DNA from: CAZAQK01 sp046344715
GTDB taxonomy: Bacteria; Pseudomonadota; Alphaproteobacteria; Rickettsiales; SXRF01
Direction of reading: 5' to 3'
NCBI GenBank assembly: GCA_046344715.1
Contig: JBKDKX010000010.1
Span: forward strand, 1 to 64,000
Length of the DNA: 64,000 bases
The position numbers and the translations under genes were made by a program. Below, in pieces: positions 33,977-43,203 of the stretch. Under the pieces are notes generated by a model. It was not told the origin of the DNA, ran no database searches, and worked only from the letters and a program-made list of their open reading frames with translations. Positions within the stretch are counted from its first letter, which is position 1. The number at the start of each line of letters is the position of its first letter.

Positions 33977-34270
33977 ATGAAAAAATACTTATTACTTTCT
34001 ATAATCACCGCAACTTCACTAGTTTATAGCCAATCAAACGCACAAGTTATACCTCAAATTGTTAGTTTTAGCATGGGCACTGGTGTCGGGCCAGCCCGCA
34101 AGTGCAGTAGTGCAGAATTTCAATCCGTTAAAGTATTTTGTGAGCCAGCCGCATTTGCTCATTGCACTAATCCGACGCAACCTCGAATGCTTAAATGTGG
34201 ACTTGTAGGAATCAGACTAGGCTACACCAATCCGAACAATTGGCGTATTGACTGTAGCGTGCAATGCTGA
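33977..34270 (+). CDS. Small secreted Cys-rich orphan protein, Pho-box preceded
   Basis: Not recognised. It is 97 aa with a signal peptide (KKYLLLSIITATSLVYSQSNA). The mature part of about 75 residues has six Cys (ARKCSS, VFCEP, AHCTN, LKCGL, IDCSVQC), consistent with three disulfides. AAGGGGAATAAA is the ribosome-binding site. It is inserted on the opposite strand between ftsB and pdhA, which are normally adjacent. A Pho box and -10 lie immediately upstream. Confidence 0.75.
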   Translation: MKKYLLLSIITATSLVYSQSNAQVIPQIVSFSMGTGVGPARKCSSAEFQSVKVFCEPAAFAHCTNPTQPRMLKCGLVGIRLGYTNPNNWRIDCSVQC

Positions 34271-34303
34271 ACGAGTTTCAATAAGAGCTAAATTAACAGC
34301 TTA

Positions 34304-34639
34304 TTATTGATCGCTATCGGGCAAAAAAATAACCCGCTCATCCTTGCCGGTATAGCCGAGCACGATGCGGGCGCGTTCATCAAGCATATCCAAGTCTAGC
34401 GATTGGTTGCTGATGAGTGCTACCTTGCTTTCCAATGTATGGCGTTTTGCCGAGACCTCCGCCAGTTTTCCCTTGAGTGTTTCCAGCTCGTGACTGGCCT
34501 TGATAAGCGCGAATACGCCGCGGTCACCGCTAACGGTATGGAAGCCAAGGTAAAAGAGTACGAGCACGCCAAACAGCGAGCCAATCGCGCGGCGCGTAAA
34601 TAGGTTACCAGCAAAAAATGCGGTCTGTTGTCTACTCAT
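34304..34639 (-). CDS. ftsB: Septum formation initiator, FtsB/DivIC family
   Basis: Bitopic division protein of the FtsQBL complex. One membrane helix (about 18-36, IGSLFGVLVLFYLGFHTVSG) is followed by a coiled coil (HELETLKGKLAEVSAKRHTL) and a short conserved tail LDERARIVLGY. ATG 34639 was chosen because the preceding ten codons encode Cys/Gly-rich residues unlike the family. About 111 aa. Placed between eno and pdhA as is usual in alphaproteobacteria. Confidence 0.9.
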   Translation of the reverse strand: MSRQQTAFFAGNLFTRRAIGSLFGVLVLFYLGFHTVSGDRGVFALIKASHELETLKGKLAEVSAKRHTLESKVALISNQSLDLDMLDERARIVLGYTGKDERVIFLPDSDQ

Positions 34640-34692
34640 ACAAATGCCGAGTGTACCGAAACCACACAAATTTGTGAAGTAAAATCATTCGT

Positions 34693-35967
34693 TTATTTGA
34701 ATGCTGCTTTTCCCGCATACTGCGCAGTGGAACCAAGCTCTTCTTCAATGCGCAGCAGTTCGTTGTATTTTGCAAGCCTGTCTGTGCGTGAGAGCGAGCC
34801 GGTTTTGATCTGCCCGCAACCGGTTGCCACCGCCAGATGCGCGATGGTGGTGTCTTCCGTTTCGCCGGAGCGATGGGAGAGAATGGCTTTATAGCCGGCG
34901 CGGTGCGCCATCTGCACTGCCTGCAAGGTTTCCGTGAGCGTGCCGATCTGGTTTACCTTTACCAGAAGCGCGTTTGCGAGACCTTTTTCAATGCCTTCGG
35001 CCAGAATTTTCGGGTTGGTCACAAACAAATCATCCCCCACCAGTTGCACCTCATCGCCCAGCAAATCGGTGATTTCTTTCCAGCCTGTGTGGTCCTTTTC
35101 TGCCATGGCATCTTCAATGGAGATGATAGGATATTTTTTTACCAACGCTTCGTAATAATGAAGCAGCTTGCCGAAATCGAAGCTCTTGCCTTCGCCTTCC
35201 AGCACGTATTTGTTATCGTGATAAAATTCTGTGGCTGCGGCATCCAGTGCTAACATCACATCCTTGCCTGGCTTGTAGCCCGCCGCTTCAATTGCCTGCA
35301 TGATATAATCGAGCGCTTCCACTGCCGTGCCGATTTTTGGTGCAAATCCGCCCTCATCACCGATGCTGGTATTGTGCCCGTCATCGCTTAGAATACGCTT
35401 CAGGCTGTGGAAAATTTCAGCGCCCATACGCACCGCATCGCGCATGGTTTTTGCCGCCACCGGCATAATCATGAATTCCTGAATATCGAGCTTGTTATCG
35501 GCATGCTGGCCGCCATTGATGATGTTCATCATCGGCACCGGCAGTATATTTGCATTTGCACCACCAACATAGCGGTACAGCGGCAAACCAACCGATTCCG
35601 CAGCCGCCTTTGCCACCGCAAGCGATACGCCTAAAATAGCATTCGCGCCCAGGCGGGATTTATTCTCAGTACCATCGAGCGCAAGCATGATGTTGTCAAT
35701 TTTCACCTGATCTTCAGCATCCATGCCCATCAGCGCATCGGCAAGTTCATTATTCACGTGGGATACAGCTTTCAGCACGCCTTTGCCGAGATAGCGTTTC
35801 TTGTCACCATCGCGCAGTTCCAGTGCTTCGAGTGATCCGGTGGACGCACCGGAAGGCACGCCAGCACGACCAAACGCACCGTCTTCCAACGCAACATCTA
35901 CCTCAATGGTGGGGTTGCCACGGCTGTCAATAATTTCACGGGCATGAATATGGGTAATGGCGGTCAC
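34693..35967 (-). CDS. eno: Enolase
   Basis: Glycolytic 2-phosphoglycerate dehydratase, also commonly part of the RNA degradosome. Conserved stretches include GRAGVPSGASTG, the catalytic Glu in IGDEGGFAP, metal ligands in ALDAAATEF and SIEDAMAEKDHTGW, and SHRSGETEDTTIAHLAVATG. It is 424 aa, full length. Confidence 0.98.
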   Translation of the reverse strand: MTAITHIHAREIIDSRGNPTIEVDVALEDGAFGRAGVPSGASTGSLEALELRDGDKKRYLGKGVLKAVSHVNNELADALMGMDAEDQVKIDNIMLALDGTENKSRLGANAILGVSLAVAKAAAESVGLPLYRYVGGANANILPVPMMNIINGGQHADNKLDIQEFMIMPVAAKTMRDAVRMGAEIFHSLKRILSDDGHNTSIGDEGGFAPKIGTAVEALDYIMQAIEAAGYKPGKDVMLALDAAATEFYHDNKYVLEGEGKSFDFGKLLHYYEALVKKYPIISIEDAMAEKDHTGWKEITDLLGDEVQLVGDDLFVTNPKILAEGIEKGLANALLVKVNQIGTLTETLQAVQMAHRAGYKAILSHRSGETEDTTIAHLAVATGCGQIKTGSLSRTDRLAKYNELLRIEEELGSTAQYAGKAAFK

Positions 35968-36127
35968 GACAAACTCCTAGAAAATAATAATATATGCTGT
36001 TCAGGTGATAGGAATAAACCGCGCAAAATGCAAGGCGAAACCAATGTAGAAGGATTATTTCTAGCATTAACCACCAAGTTGCAGTATAGTCCCACCTGAG
36101 CCTAAATGGTTGAAACAGGAGGACGTT

Positions 36128-36619
36128 ATGGTCACTTCCAACCGCAGTAAGCCAGAGCACGTCGCCACACCGGTGCATAAGCCCGATGAACGGATGATTT
36201 TTGAGCAAGCCCTGATAGATTTAGAAACTGTATGCGCGCGTATTCTGGATATGCAGCTTGCTGATGCGCATGATTACGGCGAACGCCTGCAGATTCAACA
36301 ACACTTCAAGAATATCGTAACGCCCGTATCGCTGGCACTTTCAGAATGCAAAGGCCCACGCCATTTTCACAATCATTACAAGCATAGTGAGAATGTTGAC
36401 GATCTACTGGAACCTGCCGCCAACCCGCCTGCGCTGGATGTGCTGGCAGAGACCTGTGCCGATGCGATGCGGCAATGCCAGAAAAAGCTGGTGAGTATTC
36501 ATGATGATGATTTCGTATCATATCTGCATGATTTTGAGCACGCGCTGCGCACCTTTATGTTGCGGCATGGCTATTATAAGGCAAAACAGAAGAAATTTCC
36601 GGCTGAAGATATGGCCTAG
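36128..36619 (+). CDS. Hypothetical helical protein
   Basis: Not recognised. It is 163 aa, soluble, predicted largely helical, with many His (HFHNHYKHSEN). A strong AGGAGG lies 6-7 nt before ATG 36128; an in-frame TTG at 36110 is less credible. It stands alone on the plus strand between eno and a convergent peptidase gene, overlapping the latter's stop by 4 bp. Metal binding by the His cluster is only a possibility. Confidence 0.65.
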   Translation: MVTSNRSKPEHVATPVHKPDERMIFEQALIDLETVCARILDMQLADAHDYGERLQIQQHFKNIVTPVSLALSECKGPRHFHNHYKHSENVDDLLEPAANPPALDVLAETCADAMRQCQKKLVSIHDDDFVSYLHDFEHALRTFMLRHGYYKAKQKKFPAEDMA

Positions 36620-37575
36620 GCCGCGCCGCGGCCGTCTTTGGTGCTTTGCTTCGCCTGTTGCTGGGCGCGCACGCGCTCCTGCCATGTGGGCGCAATAGCG
36701 CTGATGGCAGTTTCCCTGAGTGACTCAGGAATGCGTGGATTCATGGCGGCATACCGTTCACTTTCCTGCACCAGATTTTGCAGCAATTTGCCGGAGAGTT
36801 CGCTGGCACCAAATTCAGGATGCCATTGCACACCCATGACGAACTGATCCTTAAATACATTCGGATCACCTTCAATGGCTTCGATGATATTCTTCTTCGG
36901 GTCCGCCTCGCGCGAATGCGCAGCTACGCGCAGCCCCTGCCCCACCGCGTCAATTGCCTGATGGTGGAAGCTGTTTTCCATGGTTACACTCGCCGGCACA
37001 TCGTGCGACGGAGTGAATAAGCCTTTGCCGCCAGCCATTGCGGAAAGTTTTGTGTTCGCCTCGGTTTCCACATAAATCACCGGCACGAACGGTGCAATAT
37101 TTTGCTTGTCCTGCTGGTGTGATTCATTCCCAAGACTATCCGGCACATGCTGATTAAGTGTGCCGCCCAGCAGCACATTAAGACGCTGCATACCACCGCA
37201 CACCGTAAGCAGTGGTTTTTTGCAGTTCAACGTTTCGGCTAGCAGATTGTACTCATACGCAGCACGCACTGCACCTTCCGGCGTATCGCGCTCTGATTTT
37301 GTGGCGGCGTGTTTGCTTGCGGCTTTGTAATCTTTTGGGTCGATGTCAGCATTATTACCCATCACCAGCACACCATCGGCCTTGGAAAGATCGGCGATGG
37401 CCGCTTCCTTGATGGTGTTGTTATCAATCTTGCCCATCAACCGCGCAGCATGATTTGCAATCAGCATCGGCTCCGCACCGGCAGCACGCACAGATGCAAC
37501 GGCGGCTGTAACCGACTTAGTGTCAGTGTTCATCGCGCTGATGAGTATGATAGGTTTGCGTTTTTCTTCAGACAT
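36616..37575 (-). CDS. Class I glutamine amidotransferase-like peptidase C26 protein
   Basis: Gamma-glutamyl-gamma-aminobutyrate hydrolase (PuuD)-like enzyme. The nucleophile Cys is near residue 126 in LTVCGGMQRLNVLLGG, and the His-Glu pair is in GVQWHPEFGASE. The N-terminus shows PIILISAMNTDTKS. It is 319 aa, longer than PuuD (about 254), with an extra C-terminal tail rich in Arg/Gln. The substrate is not clear. Confidence 0.82.
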   Translation of the reverse strand: MSEEKRKPIILISAMNTDTKSVTAAVASVRAAGAEPMLIANHAARLMGKIDNNTIKEAAIADLSKADGVLVMGNNADIDPKDYKAASKHAATKSERDTPEGAVRAAYEYNLLAETLNCKKPLLTVCGGMQRLNVLLGGTLNQHVPDSLGNESHQQDKQNIAPFVPVIYVETEANTKLSAMAGGKGLFTPSHDVPASVTMENSFHHQAIDAVGQGLRVAAHSREADPKKNIIEAIEGDPNVFKDQFVMGVQWHPEFGASELSGKLLQNLVQESERYAAMNPRIPESLRETAISAIAPTWQERVRAQQQAKQSTKDGRGAA

Positions 37576-37642
37576 AACAAGAGTGTAGCATAGCAGAGTG
37601 CTTGTTGTGTGACAGTTTCATGAAACGGTAAATACTGCTATT

Positions 37643-38473
37643 TTACAGCGCCTTAGCCAGCCTATCAAACTCTTTGAGCTGCACCAGCAGGCGTTCCATC
37701 TCGTCGAGCTTCACCATGTTTGGCCCGTCGGACGGCGCATTATCAGGGTCTTCGTGCGTTTCCATGAACACACCGGCAACGCCCACCGCAATGGCAGCGC
37801 GCGCCAGTGCCGGCACGAAGCTGCGGTCACCGCCGGAGGATTTTCCCTGCCCGCCTGGTTGCTGCACGCTGTGGGTAGCATCAAAAACAATCGGGCAACC
37901 CGTCTGCGCCATAATCGGCAGCGCACGGAAATCATTCACCAGCGTGTTATAACCAAAACTTGCGCCACGCTCGGTGAGGATGACATTCGGATTTCCGGCA
38001 TAATCCATTTTATCGACCACGTTTTTCATGTCCCACGGCGCGAGGAACTGGCCTTTTTTGATATTCACCACCTTGCCGGTTTTTGCAGCGGCCAGCAGCA
38101 TATCGGTCTGACGGCAAAGGAATGCTGGAATCTGCAACACATCCACATGCTGACCTACCACATCGCACTGTTCTTCTGTGTGCACATCGGTAAGCACGGG
38201 GCAACCAAGCTCAGTACGAATTTCATCAAATATCGGCATGGTGGCAACTAAACCAGCGCCACGCTGGCCGCCAATGCTGGTGCGGTTTGCCTTATCATAC
38301 GATGACTTATAAACGAACGGGATGTTCAGTTTATTCGTCATTTTAATCAGGCTTTCAGCCATGAACAGCGCGTGATCACGTGATTCAACCTGGCATGGGC
38401 CAGCAATCAGCACAAACGGCAAATCATTGCCGATTTTCACAGAACCAATGGAAATATGGCGGATGGTGGTCAT
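37643..38473 (-). CDS. kdsA: 3-deoxy-8-phosphooctulonate synthase
   Basis: Condenses phosphoenolpyruvate and arabinose 5-phosphate to Kdo-8-phosphate for LPS. Conserved motifs are LIAGPCQVESRDHAL, KSSYDKANRTS, DVHTEEQCD and DATHSVQQPGGQG. It is 276 aa. The ATG overlaps the pyrG stop (ATGA). It completes a Kdo pathway with kdsD at 7457. Confidence 0.97.
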   Translation of the reverse strand: MTTIRHISIGSVKIGNDLPFVLIAGPCQVESRDHALFMAESLIKMTNKLNIPFVYKSSYDKANRTSIGGQRGAGLVATMPIFDEIRTELGCPVLTDVHTEEQCDVVGQHVDVLQIPAFLCRQTDMLLAAAKTGKVVNIKKGQFLAPWDMKNVVDKMDYAGNPNVILTERGASFGYNTLVNDFRALPIMAQTGCPIVFDATHSVQQPGGQGKSSGGDRSFVPALARAAIAVGVAGVFMETHEDPDNAPSDGPNMVKLDEMERLLVQLKEFDRLAKAL

Positions 38474-40128
38474 GCAGCTTTTTTCTGCTTCTTGCTTGCC
38501 GTAAGCGCGGCTTTGATGAATGCAGCAAAGAGCGGATGTGGCGCGAACGGACGACTTTTAAGTTCAGGGTGGAACTGCACACCGATGAACCACGGATGGT
38601 CTTTAAGCTCAGCAATTTCAGGCAATTTTCCGCCCGGTGATGTACCGGAAAATACCATACCGGCTTTCTCAAATTCTTCGCGGTATCCCATGTTCACTTC
38701 ATAGCGGTGGCGGTGGCGTTCACTGATTTTATCGGCACCATATATTTTATGGGCAAGGCTGCCCTTTGCGATTTCACAATCATAGGCGCCAAGGCGCATG
38801 GTGCCGCCCAAATCGCTGCCTTCCTTGCGGGTTTCCAGCACATTACCACGCATCCATTCGGTCATCAAACCAACGAGTGGGCCTTTGCCGTTTTTATCGC
38901 TGTATGCACTAAACTCGGTAGATGCTGCATCTTTAATGCCAAGTGCGTTGCGGGCAAATTCAATCACCGCCAGCTGCATACCGAAACAGATACCGAGATA
39001 TGGCACTTTATGCTCACGCGCATAATTCACCGCTGCAAGTTTGCCGTTTACGCCGCGCTCACCAAAGCCACCTGGAACAAGGATGGCATCCACATCGGAG
39101 AGTTCCTTGCTTACATCTTTTTTCTCAAAATCCGAGGCATCCACCCAGCGGATTTTTACCTTCGCGCGGTTGGCAATGCCTGCATGGTCAAGCGCTTCGG
39201 AGAGGGATTTATACGCATCACCAATGCCAGTATATTTGCCTACAATTGCCACAGTAACTTCACCGTTTGTATTCTGCACACGATCAAGTATTTCATCCCA
39301 TTTTACAAGGTCTGGCTTACCTTTTTCCTTGATACCAAACATTTTGAGCACTTGCGCGTCAAACCCTTGCTCGCTATAGCGGCGCGGCACTTCATAAATA
39401 GAGCCAACATCGAGCGCCTGAATGACTGCTTCCTCGCGGATGTTGCAGAACAGTGCAATCTTACGGCGGTCAGACAGTGGAATTTCACGATCCGCACGGC
39501 AGAGCAAAATATCCGGCTGGATACCGATCATCCGCAGCTCTTTTACGCTGTGCTGTGTTGGTTTGGTTTTCAGTTCTTTAGCCGCCGCAATATATGGCAC
39601 GAGGGTAAGATGCACATACATCACGCGCTCACGGCCAAGCTCCCATCCCAGCTGGCGGATAGCTTCTAAGAATGGCTGGCCTTCAATATCACCCACCGTG
39701 CCACCAATTTCGCAGAGAATAAAATCTTCGCCATCGGTATCTTTCAGCACAAATTCTTTGATCAGGTCGGTCACATGCGGAATCACTTGCACGGTACCGC
39801 CGAGATAATCCCCACGTCGTTCTTTGGTAAGCAGTGTGGAATATATCTGGCCGGTGGTGACAGAATCAGAACGGCGCGCATTCACGCCGGTAAAGCGCTC
39901 ATAATGGCCGAGGTCGAGATCAGTTTCTGCGCCGTCATCGGTGACAAACACTTCGCCGTGCTGCGTTGGATTCATCGTGCCCGGATCAACGTTCAAATAC
40001 GGGTCGAGCTTACGCAGGCGCACCTTATAGCCACGTGCCTGAAGCAGCGCACCGAGAGAAGCGGACGCAAGACCTTTCCCTAAAGAGCTCACCACACCGC
40101 CAGTGATAAAAATAAAACGCGTTGTCAT
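38470..40128 (-). CDS. pyrG: CTP synthase
   Basis: Aminates UTP to CTP using glutamine. The N-terminal synthetase domain begins FIFITGGVVSSLGKGLASAS. The C-terminal glutamine amidotransferase holds GICFGMQLAVIEFARN with the nucleophile Cys, and FHPELKSRP. It is 552 aa, full length. It lies between secG and kdsA in the conserved order. Confidence 0.98.
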   Translation of the reverse strand: MTTRFIFITGGVVSSLGKGLASASLGALLQARGYKVRLRKLDPYLNVDPGTMNPTQHGEVFVTDDGAETDLDLGHYERFTGVNARRSDSVTTGQIYSTLLTKERRGDYLGGTVQVIPHVTDLIKEFVLKDTDGEDFILCEIGGTVGDIEGQPFLEAIRQLGWELGRERVMYVHLTLVPYIAAAKELKTKPTQHSVKELRMIGIQPDILLCRADREIPLSDRRKIALFCNIREEAVIQALDVGSIYEVPRRYSEQGFDAQVLKMFGIKEKGKPDLVKWDEILDRVQNTNGEVTVAIVGKYTGIGDAYKSLSEALDHAGIANRAKVKIRWVDASDFEKKDVSKELSDVDAILVPGGFGERGVNGKLAAVNYAREHKVPYLGICFGMQLAVIEFARNALGIKDAASTEFSAYSDKNGKGPLVGLMTEWMRGNVLETRKEGSDLGGTMRLGAYDCEIAKGSLAHKIYGADKISERHRHRYEVNMGYREEFEKAGMVFSGTSPGGKLPEIAELKDHPWFIGVQFHPELKSRPFAPHPLFAAFIKAALTASKKQKKAA

Positions 40129-40130
40129 TA

Positions 40131-40472
40131 CTACTCCGGCTTAGGAGCTGCTGGTTCCTGCGTTGCAGGCTGTTTTTCTGCTGGTACTGCAGCATCAACC
40201 GCCGCCGGCACCGCATCAATTGAATCAATAATTGATTTCTCCGTCATGCGATTAGCCATGACTGCAAGAATGATGCTTGTCAGCATGAAGCACCCAGCCA
40301 ATATTGCCGTGGTACGCGTCATCATATTGGCAGCGCCCCTGCCCGTCATAAACTGGTTACCACCGCCGCCACCAAGACCGCTAAGACCATCGCTATCTGA
40401 GCGCTGCACAAGCACCATGCCAATAAGGAACAGTACCAATAAGGTATGAATCACCAAAATAATATCGTACAC
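40131..40472 (-). CDS. secG: Preprotein translocase subunit SecG
   Basis: Small SecYEG subunit with two membrane helices (about 3-22 and 52-72) joined by the Gly-rich loop GLSGLGGGGGNQFMTGRGAA, a family hallmark. The C-terminal tail is rich in Ala, Pro and Glu. It is 113 aa, two bases from pyrG. Confidence 0.93.
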   Translation of the reverse strand: MYDIILVIHTLLVLFLIGMVLVQRSDSDGLSGLGGGGGNQFMTGRGAANMMTRTTAILAGCFMLTSIILAVMANRMTEKSIIDSIDAVPAAVDAAVPAEKQPATQEPAAPKPE

Positions 40473-40475
40473 AAC

Positions 40476-41225
40476 TTAACCCTTCTTAAGCGCGGCAGTT
40501 GCCGCAATTATTCCACAAAATTCTTCAGCCTTCAGGCTTGCTCCACCCACCAGCACACCGGAGACTGCATCCGTGGCCAATATTTCGGCTGCATTAGCTG
40601 CCTTCACCGAACCACCATACAGCACCGCTGTTTGCATGCCTTTATGGTTAGAAACCACCTGCCTAATATGGCCGTGCATTTGTTTAATATCAAGTGCTGT
40701 TGGCGTCTTGCCAGAACCAATAGCCCAAACCGGCTCATATGCAAGCAGAAATTGGCCATTTCCGCTGGGTATGGATGCCATAAGCTGCTTTTTCACCACT
40801 GCCTGTGCCTGCCCCGCTTCACGCTCAGCCAACGTTTCACCTACGCATATAATGGGAATAAGCCCAGAAGCCATTGCCTGCGCTGCCTTGCCATGCACAT
40901 CTGCGTCTGTTTCATGATGATATTGGCGACGTTCAGAATGCCCGATAATGACATACTGGCAACCTGCCTCTTTAAGCATGGCCGCACTGGTATTGCCGGT
41001 AAAGGCCCCTTCTTTCTCTACGTGACAATCCTGCCCACCGATTTTTACCGAAGCATCTTGAACCAATCTTGCAACATGGGGAATAAGCAGCGAGGGTGGA
41101 CACACCACCACCGTTGCCCCTGCATCTCTGGCCGCATCCATAACCGGTGGCAACAGCGCATTGGCCAATTCCTTATGGCCATACATTTTCCAGTTACCGA
41201 CGATGATGGTATGTTGTTTTTCCAT
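40476..41225 (-). CDS. tpiA: Triosephosphate isomerase
   Basis: Interconverts dihydroxyacetone phosphate and glyceraldehyde 3-phosphate. NWKMYG supplies the catalytic Lys, IGHSERRQ the His, and YEPVWAIGSGKTPT the Glu and flexible loop; YGGSVKAANA binds phosphate. It is 249 aa. It heads the tpiA-secG-pyrG-kdsA run. Confidence 0.98.
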   Translation of the reverse strand: MEKQHTIIVGNWKMYGHKELANALLPPVMDAARDAGATVVVCPPSLLIPHVARLVQDASVKIGGQDCHVEKEGAFTGNTSAAMLKEAGCQYVIIGHSERRQYHHETDADVHGKAAQAMASGLIPIICVGETLAEREAGQAQAVVKKQLMASIPSGNGQFLLAYEPVWAIGSGKTPTALDIKQMHGHIRQVVSNHKGMQTAVLYGGSVKAANAAEILATDAVSGVLVGGASLKAEEFCGIIAATAALKKG

Positions 41226-41307
41226 ATGATGTTTTCTAATCTATGAAAAACTGTTTTACAATGGTCATTTGTGGTGTAAACCATCAAAAAACAACTCAGA
41301 AATTGCC

Positions 41308-43203
41308 ATGCTAAACAAAATTCATTCTATTGCCAAAGGTTTTGGCGCAAAGCTCCTGCTTGCCCTTTTAGTACTTAGTTTTGCCGTCTGGGGCATTGGC
41401 GATATGGTCAATGCGCCCGCACGTAATCAAGCCGTTGCGACCGTTGGGGACGCGACCATCTCACAGGAAGCCTTCAAACGCACATTAAACAGGGAAGTGG
41501 AGAAAGTGCGTGGCGCACTGGGTGAAAACTACACACCTGATGTACTCAAAACTCTACAATTGCCTCAACAGATACTGAAAATGATGGTGGGGCAATCGCT
41601 TATGCAGCAGGAAGTAGCATCTCTTGGCTTAATACTCTCCGATGATGCCGTTGCCAAGGTCATCAAGAACAACCCTGCGTTTCACGATGGCAAAGGCAAT
41701 TTCAGCAAAGACATCCTGCGCCAGAGGCTCGCCAATGCTGGCCTTACCGAAAAGGCCTTTATTGATCAGGTAAAAAATCAGGAGGCGGGCAGGCTTATCC
41801 TTGATAGCCTGGCAGCAGAAGCTGCAGTAAATGATACCGCTGTTAAAACTCTGTATCTAAGTCGCAACCAGAAGCGTGATGTAAGCATTTACGTGATAGA
41901 CACATCTATGGTATCGGATATTAAACAACCCAGCAAGGAAGAGATTGAAACGTTTTATAACAGCAACACAACATTGTTCAGCGTTCCAGAGTATCGCACA
42001 CTGAGTTACCTAACCTTCACCGCTGATGCTGTTAAGAAAGACACAAAAATACCTGACGAGGCTCTTCAGGCAGCTTATGAAGAACATCAGGATGAGTTCC
42101 GCCATGAAGAAAAACGCACCGTAGAGCAGCTTTTATATTCCAGTGAAGAAAAAGCTAAAGAAGCAGCGACAATGGCAAAGGAAGGCAGATCTTTTTCCGA
42201 TATTGCTGAGGCTACTGGCGCAATCAACAAAAAAAATCTTTCGCTTGGCAGCGTTACGGAAAAATCCATGTTTGATGGCGCAGGCGAGAAAGTATTCGCA
42301 CTGGAAGCAAATGGCATCAGTGAACCTATACAAAGCCCGTTTGGCTGGCATGTATTCCGCGTGTCTGCCATTGATCCCGCAAGTATTGAGCCATTTGAAA
42401 AAGTAAAAGATAAACTTGCCAAAGACCTGCTGGCACAAAAGCAGGAAGAAGCCGTAGGTAAATTCGCCAACATGCTTGAGGATGCTTTCGCGGCTGGCAG
42501 CAGCTTGCAGGACATCGCTAAGGAACACAATCTGAGTGTTGCAACACTTCCTGCAATTAACGCACAAGGAAAAACTGCTGATGGCAAAGAGATTGACTTG
42601 CCAAAACTAGATAAATTTCTTGATGTTGCCTTCAAGCTGGATGAGAAAACGGAATCTTCCGTTACCTTCTCGAAAGGCGGCACTTATTATGTGGTTCGTG
42701 CTGATAAGGTAGTAGCTGAACATGCAAGACCTTTGGAAGAAGTAATCGAAAAGGCAACACAGCTTACCACACAAGCAGCACGGCAGGTGAAACTTACGGA
42801 AATGATTGCGCCACTCGCCGAAGAGTTTGCTGATTCAGGTAAACGAACTGCCGCGATCAACCGTCTCAGGCTAACTGCTAAAGCAGCCGATAACATCAAG
42901 CGCACAGATAAAAAAATTGCGGGTATGAATCTACCTGAAACTTTCGTTGCCGATATGTTTGTGCGTAGCGTTGGTGACGCCACAGCCGCATATGCACTGA
43001 CAGATGGAACGTTTGCAATTGCCGTAGTGAATAAAATTATTCCGGCAACGCTACCTGAGGATGCTGGTGCGCTCACCAAGCTACGCGGAGAAATGGAAGA
43101 CAGCTTCCGTAATGAAATTATGGATGAATACATGAATTATCTTGCAGTAAAGCATCCGGTTGAAATCAAGACGGATGCCGTAAGCGCGGCTCAGGCTGAG
43201 TAA
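41308..43203 (+). CDS. PpiD/SurA-like membrane-anchored peptidyl-prolyl isomerase
   Basis: Periplasmic foldase with a single N-terminal anchor (about 13-32, AKLLLALLVLSFAVWGIGDM), a SurA_N-like domain and a parvulin domain (about 240-350, GNxxSLGSVTEKSMF-like and SPFGWHVFRV). It is 631 aa. ATG 41308 begins the conserved MLNKIHSIAKG; an upstream TTG frame start adds unrelated residues. It is divergent from tpiA, and its stop overlaps the trpE start. Confidence 0.88.
   Translation: MLNKIHSIAKGFGAKLLLALLVLSFAVWGIGDMVNAPARNQAVATVGDATISQEAFKRTLNREVEKVRGALGENYTPDVLKTLQLPQQILKMMVGQSLMQQEVASLGLILSDDAVAKVIKNNPAFHDGKGNFSKDILRQRLANAGLTEKAFIDQVKNQEAGRLILDSLAAEAAVNDTAVKTLYLSRNQKRDVSIYVIDTSMVSDIKQPSKEEIETFYNSNTTLFSVPEYRTLSYLTFTADAVKKDTKIPDEALQAAYEEHQDEFRHEEKRTVEQLLYSSEEKAKEAATMAKEGRSFSDIAEATGAINKKNLSLGSVTEKSMFDGAGEKVFALEANGISEPIQSPFGWHVFRVSAIDPASIEPFEKVKDKLAKDLLAQKQEEAVGKFANMLEDAFAAGSSLQDIAKEHNLSVATLPAINAQGKTADGKEIDLPKLDKFLDVAFKLDEKTESSVTFSKGGTYYVVRADKVVAEHARPLEEVIEKATQLTTQAARQVKLTEMIAPLAEEFADSGKRTAAINRLRLTAKAADNIKRTDKKIAGMNLPETFVADMFVRSVGDATAAYALTDGTFAIAVVNKIIPATLPEDAGALTKLRGEMEDSFRNEIMDEYMNYLAVKHPVEIKTDAVSAAQAE

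Noticed and set aside
37602..37640. Possible Pho box before the peptidase C26 gene (minus strand)
   Set aside because: Only one unit (CTGTCAC) is good; the next unit matches 5 of 7 and no -10 lies at the expected distance.
43150..43203. Tryptophan attenuator before trpE
   Set aside because: trpE starts inside the previous gene's stop codon, leaving no room for a leader peptide.
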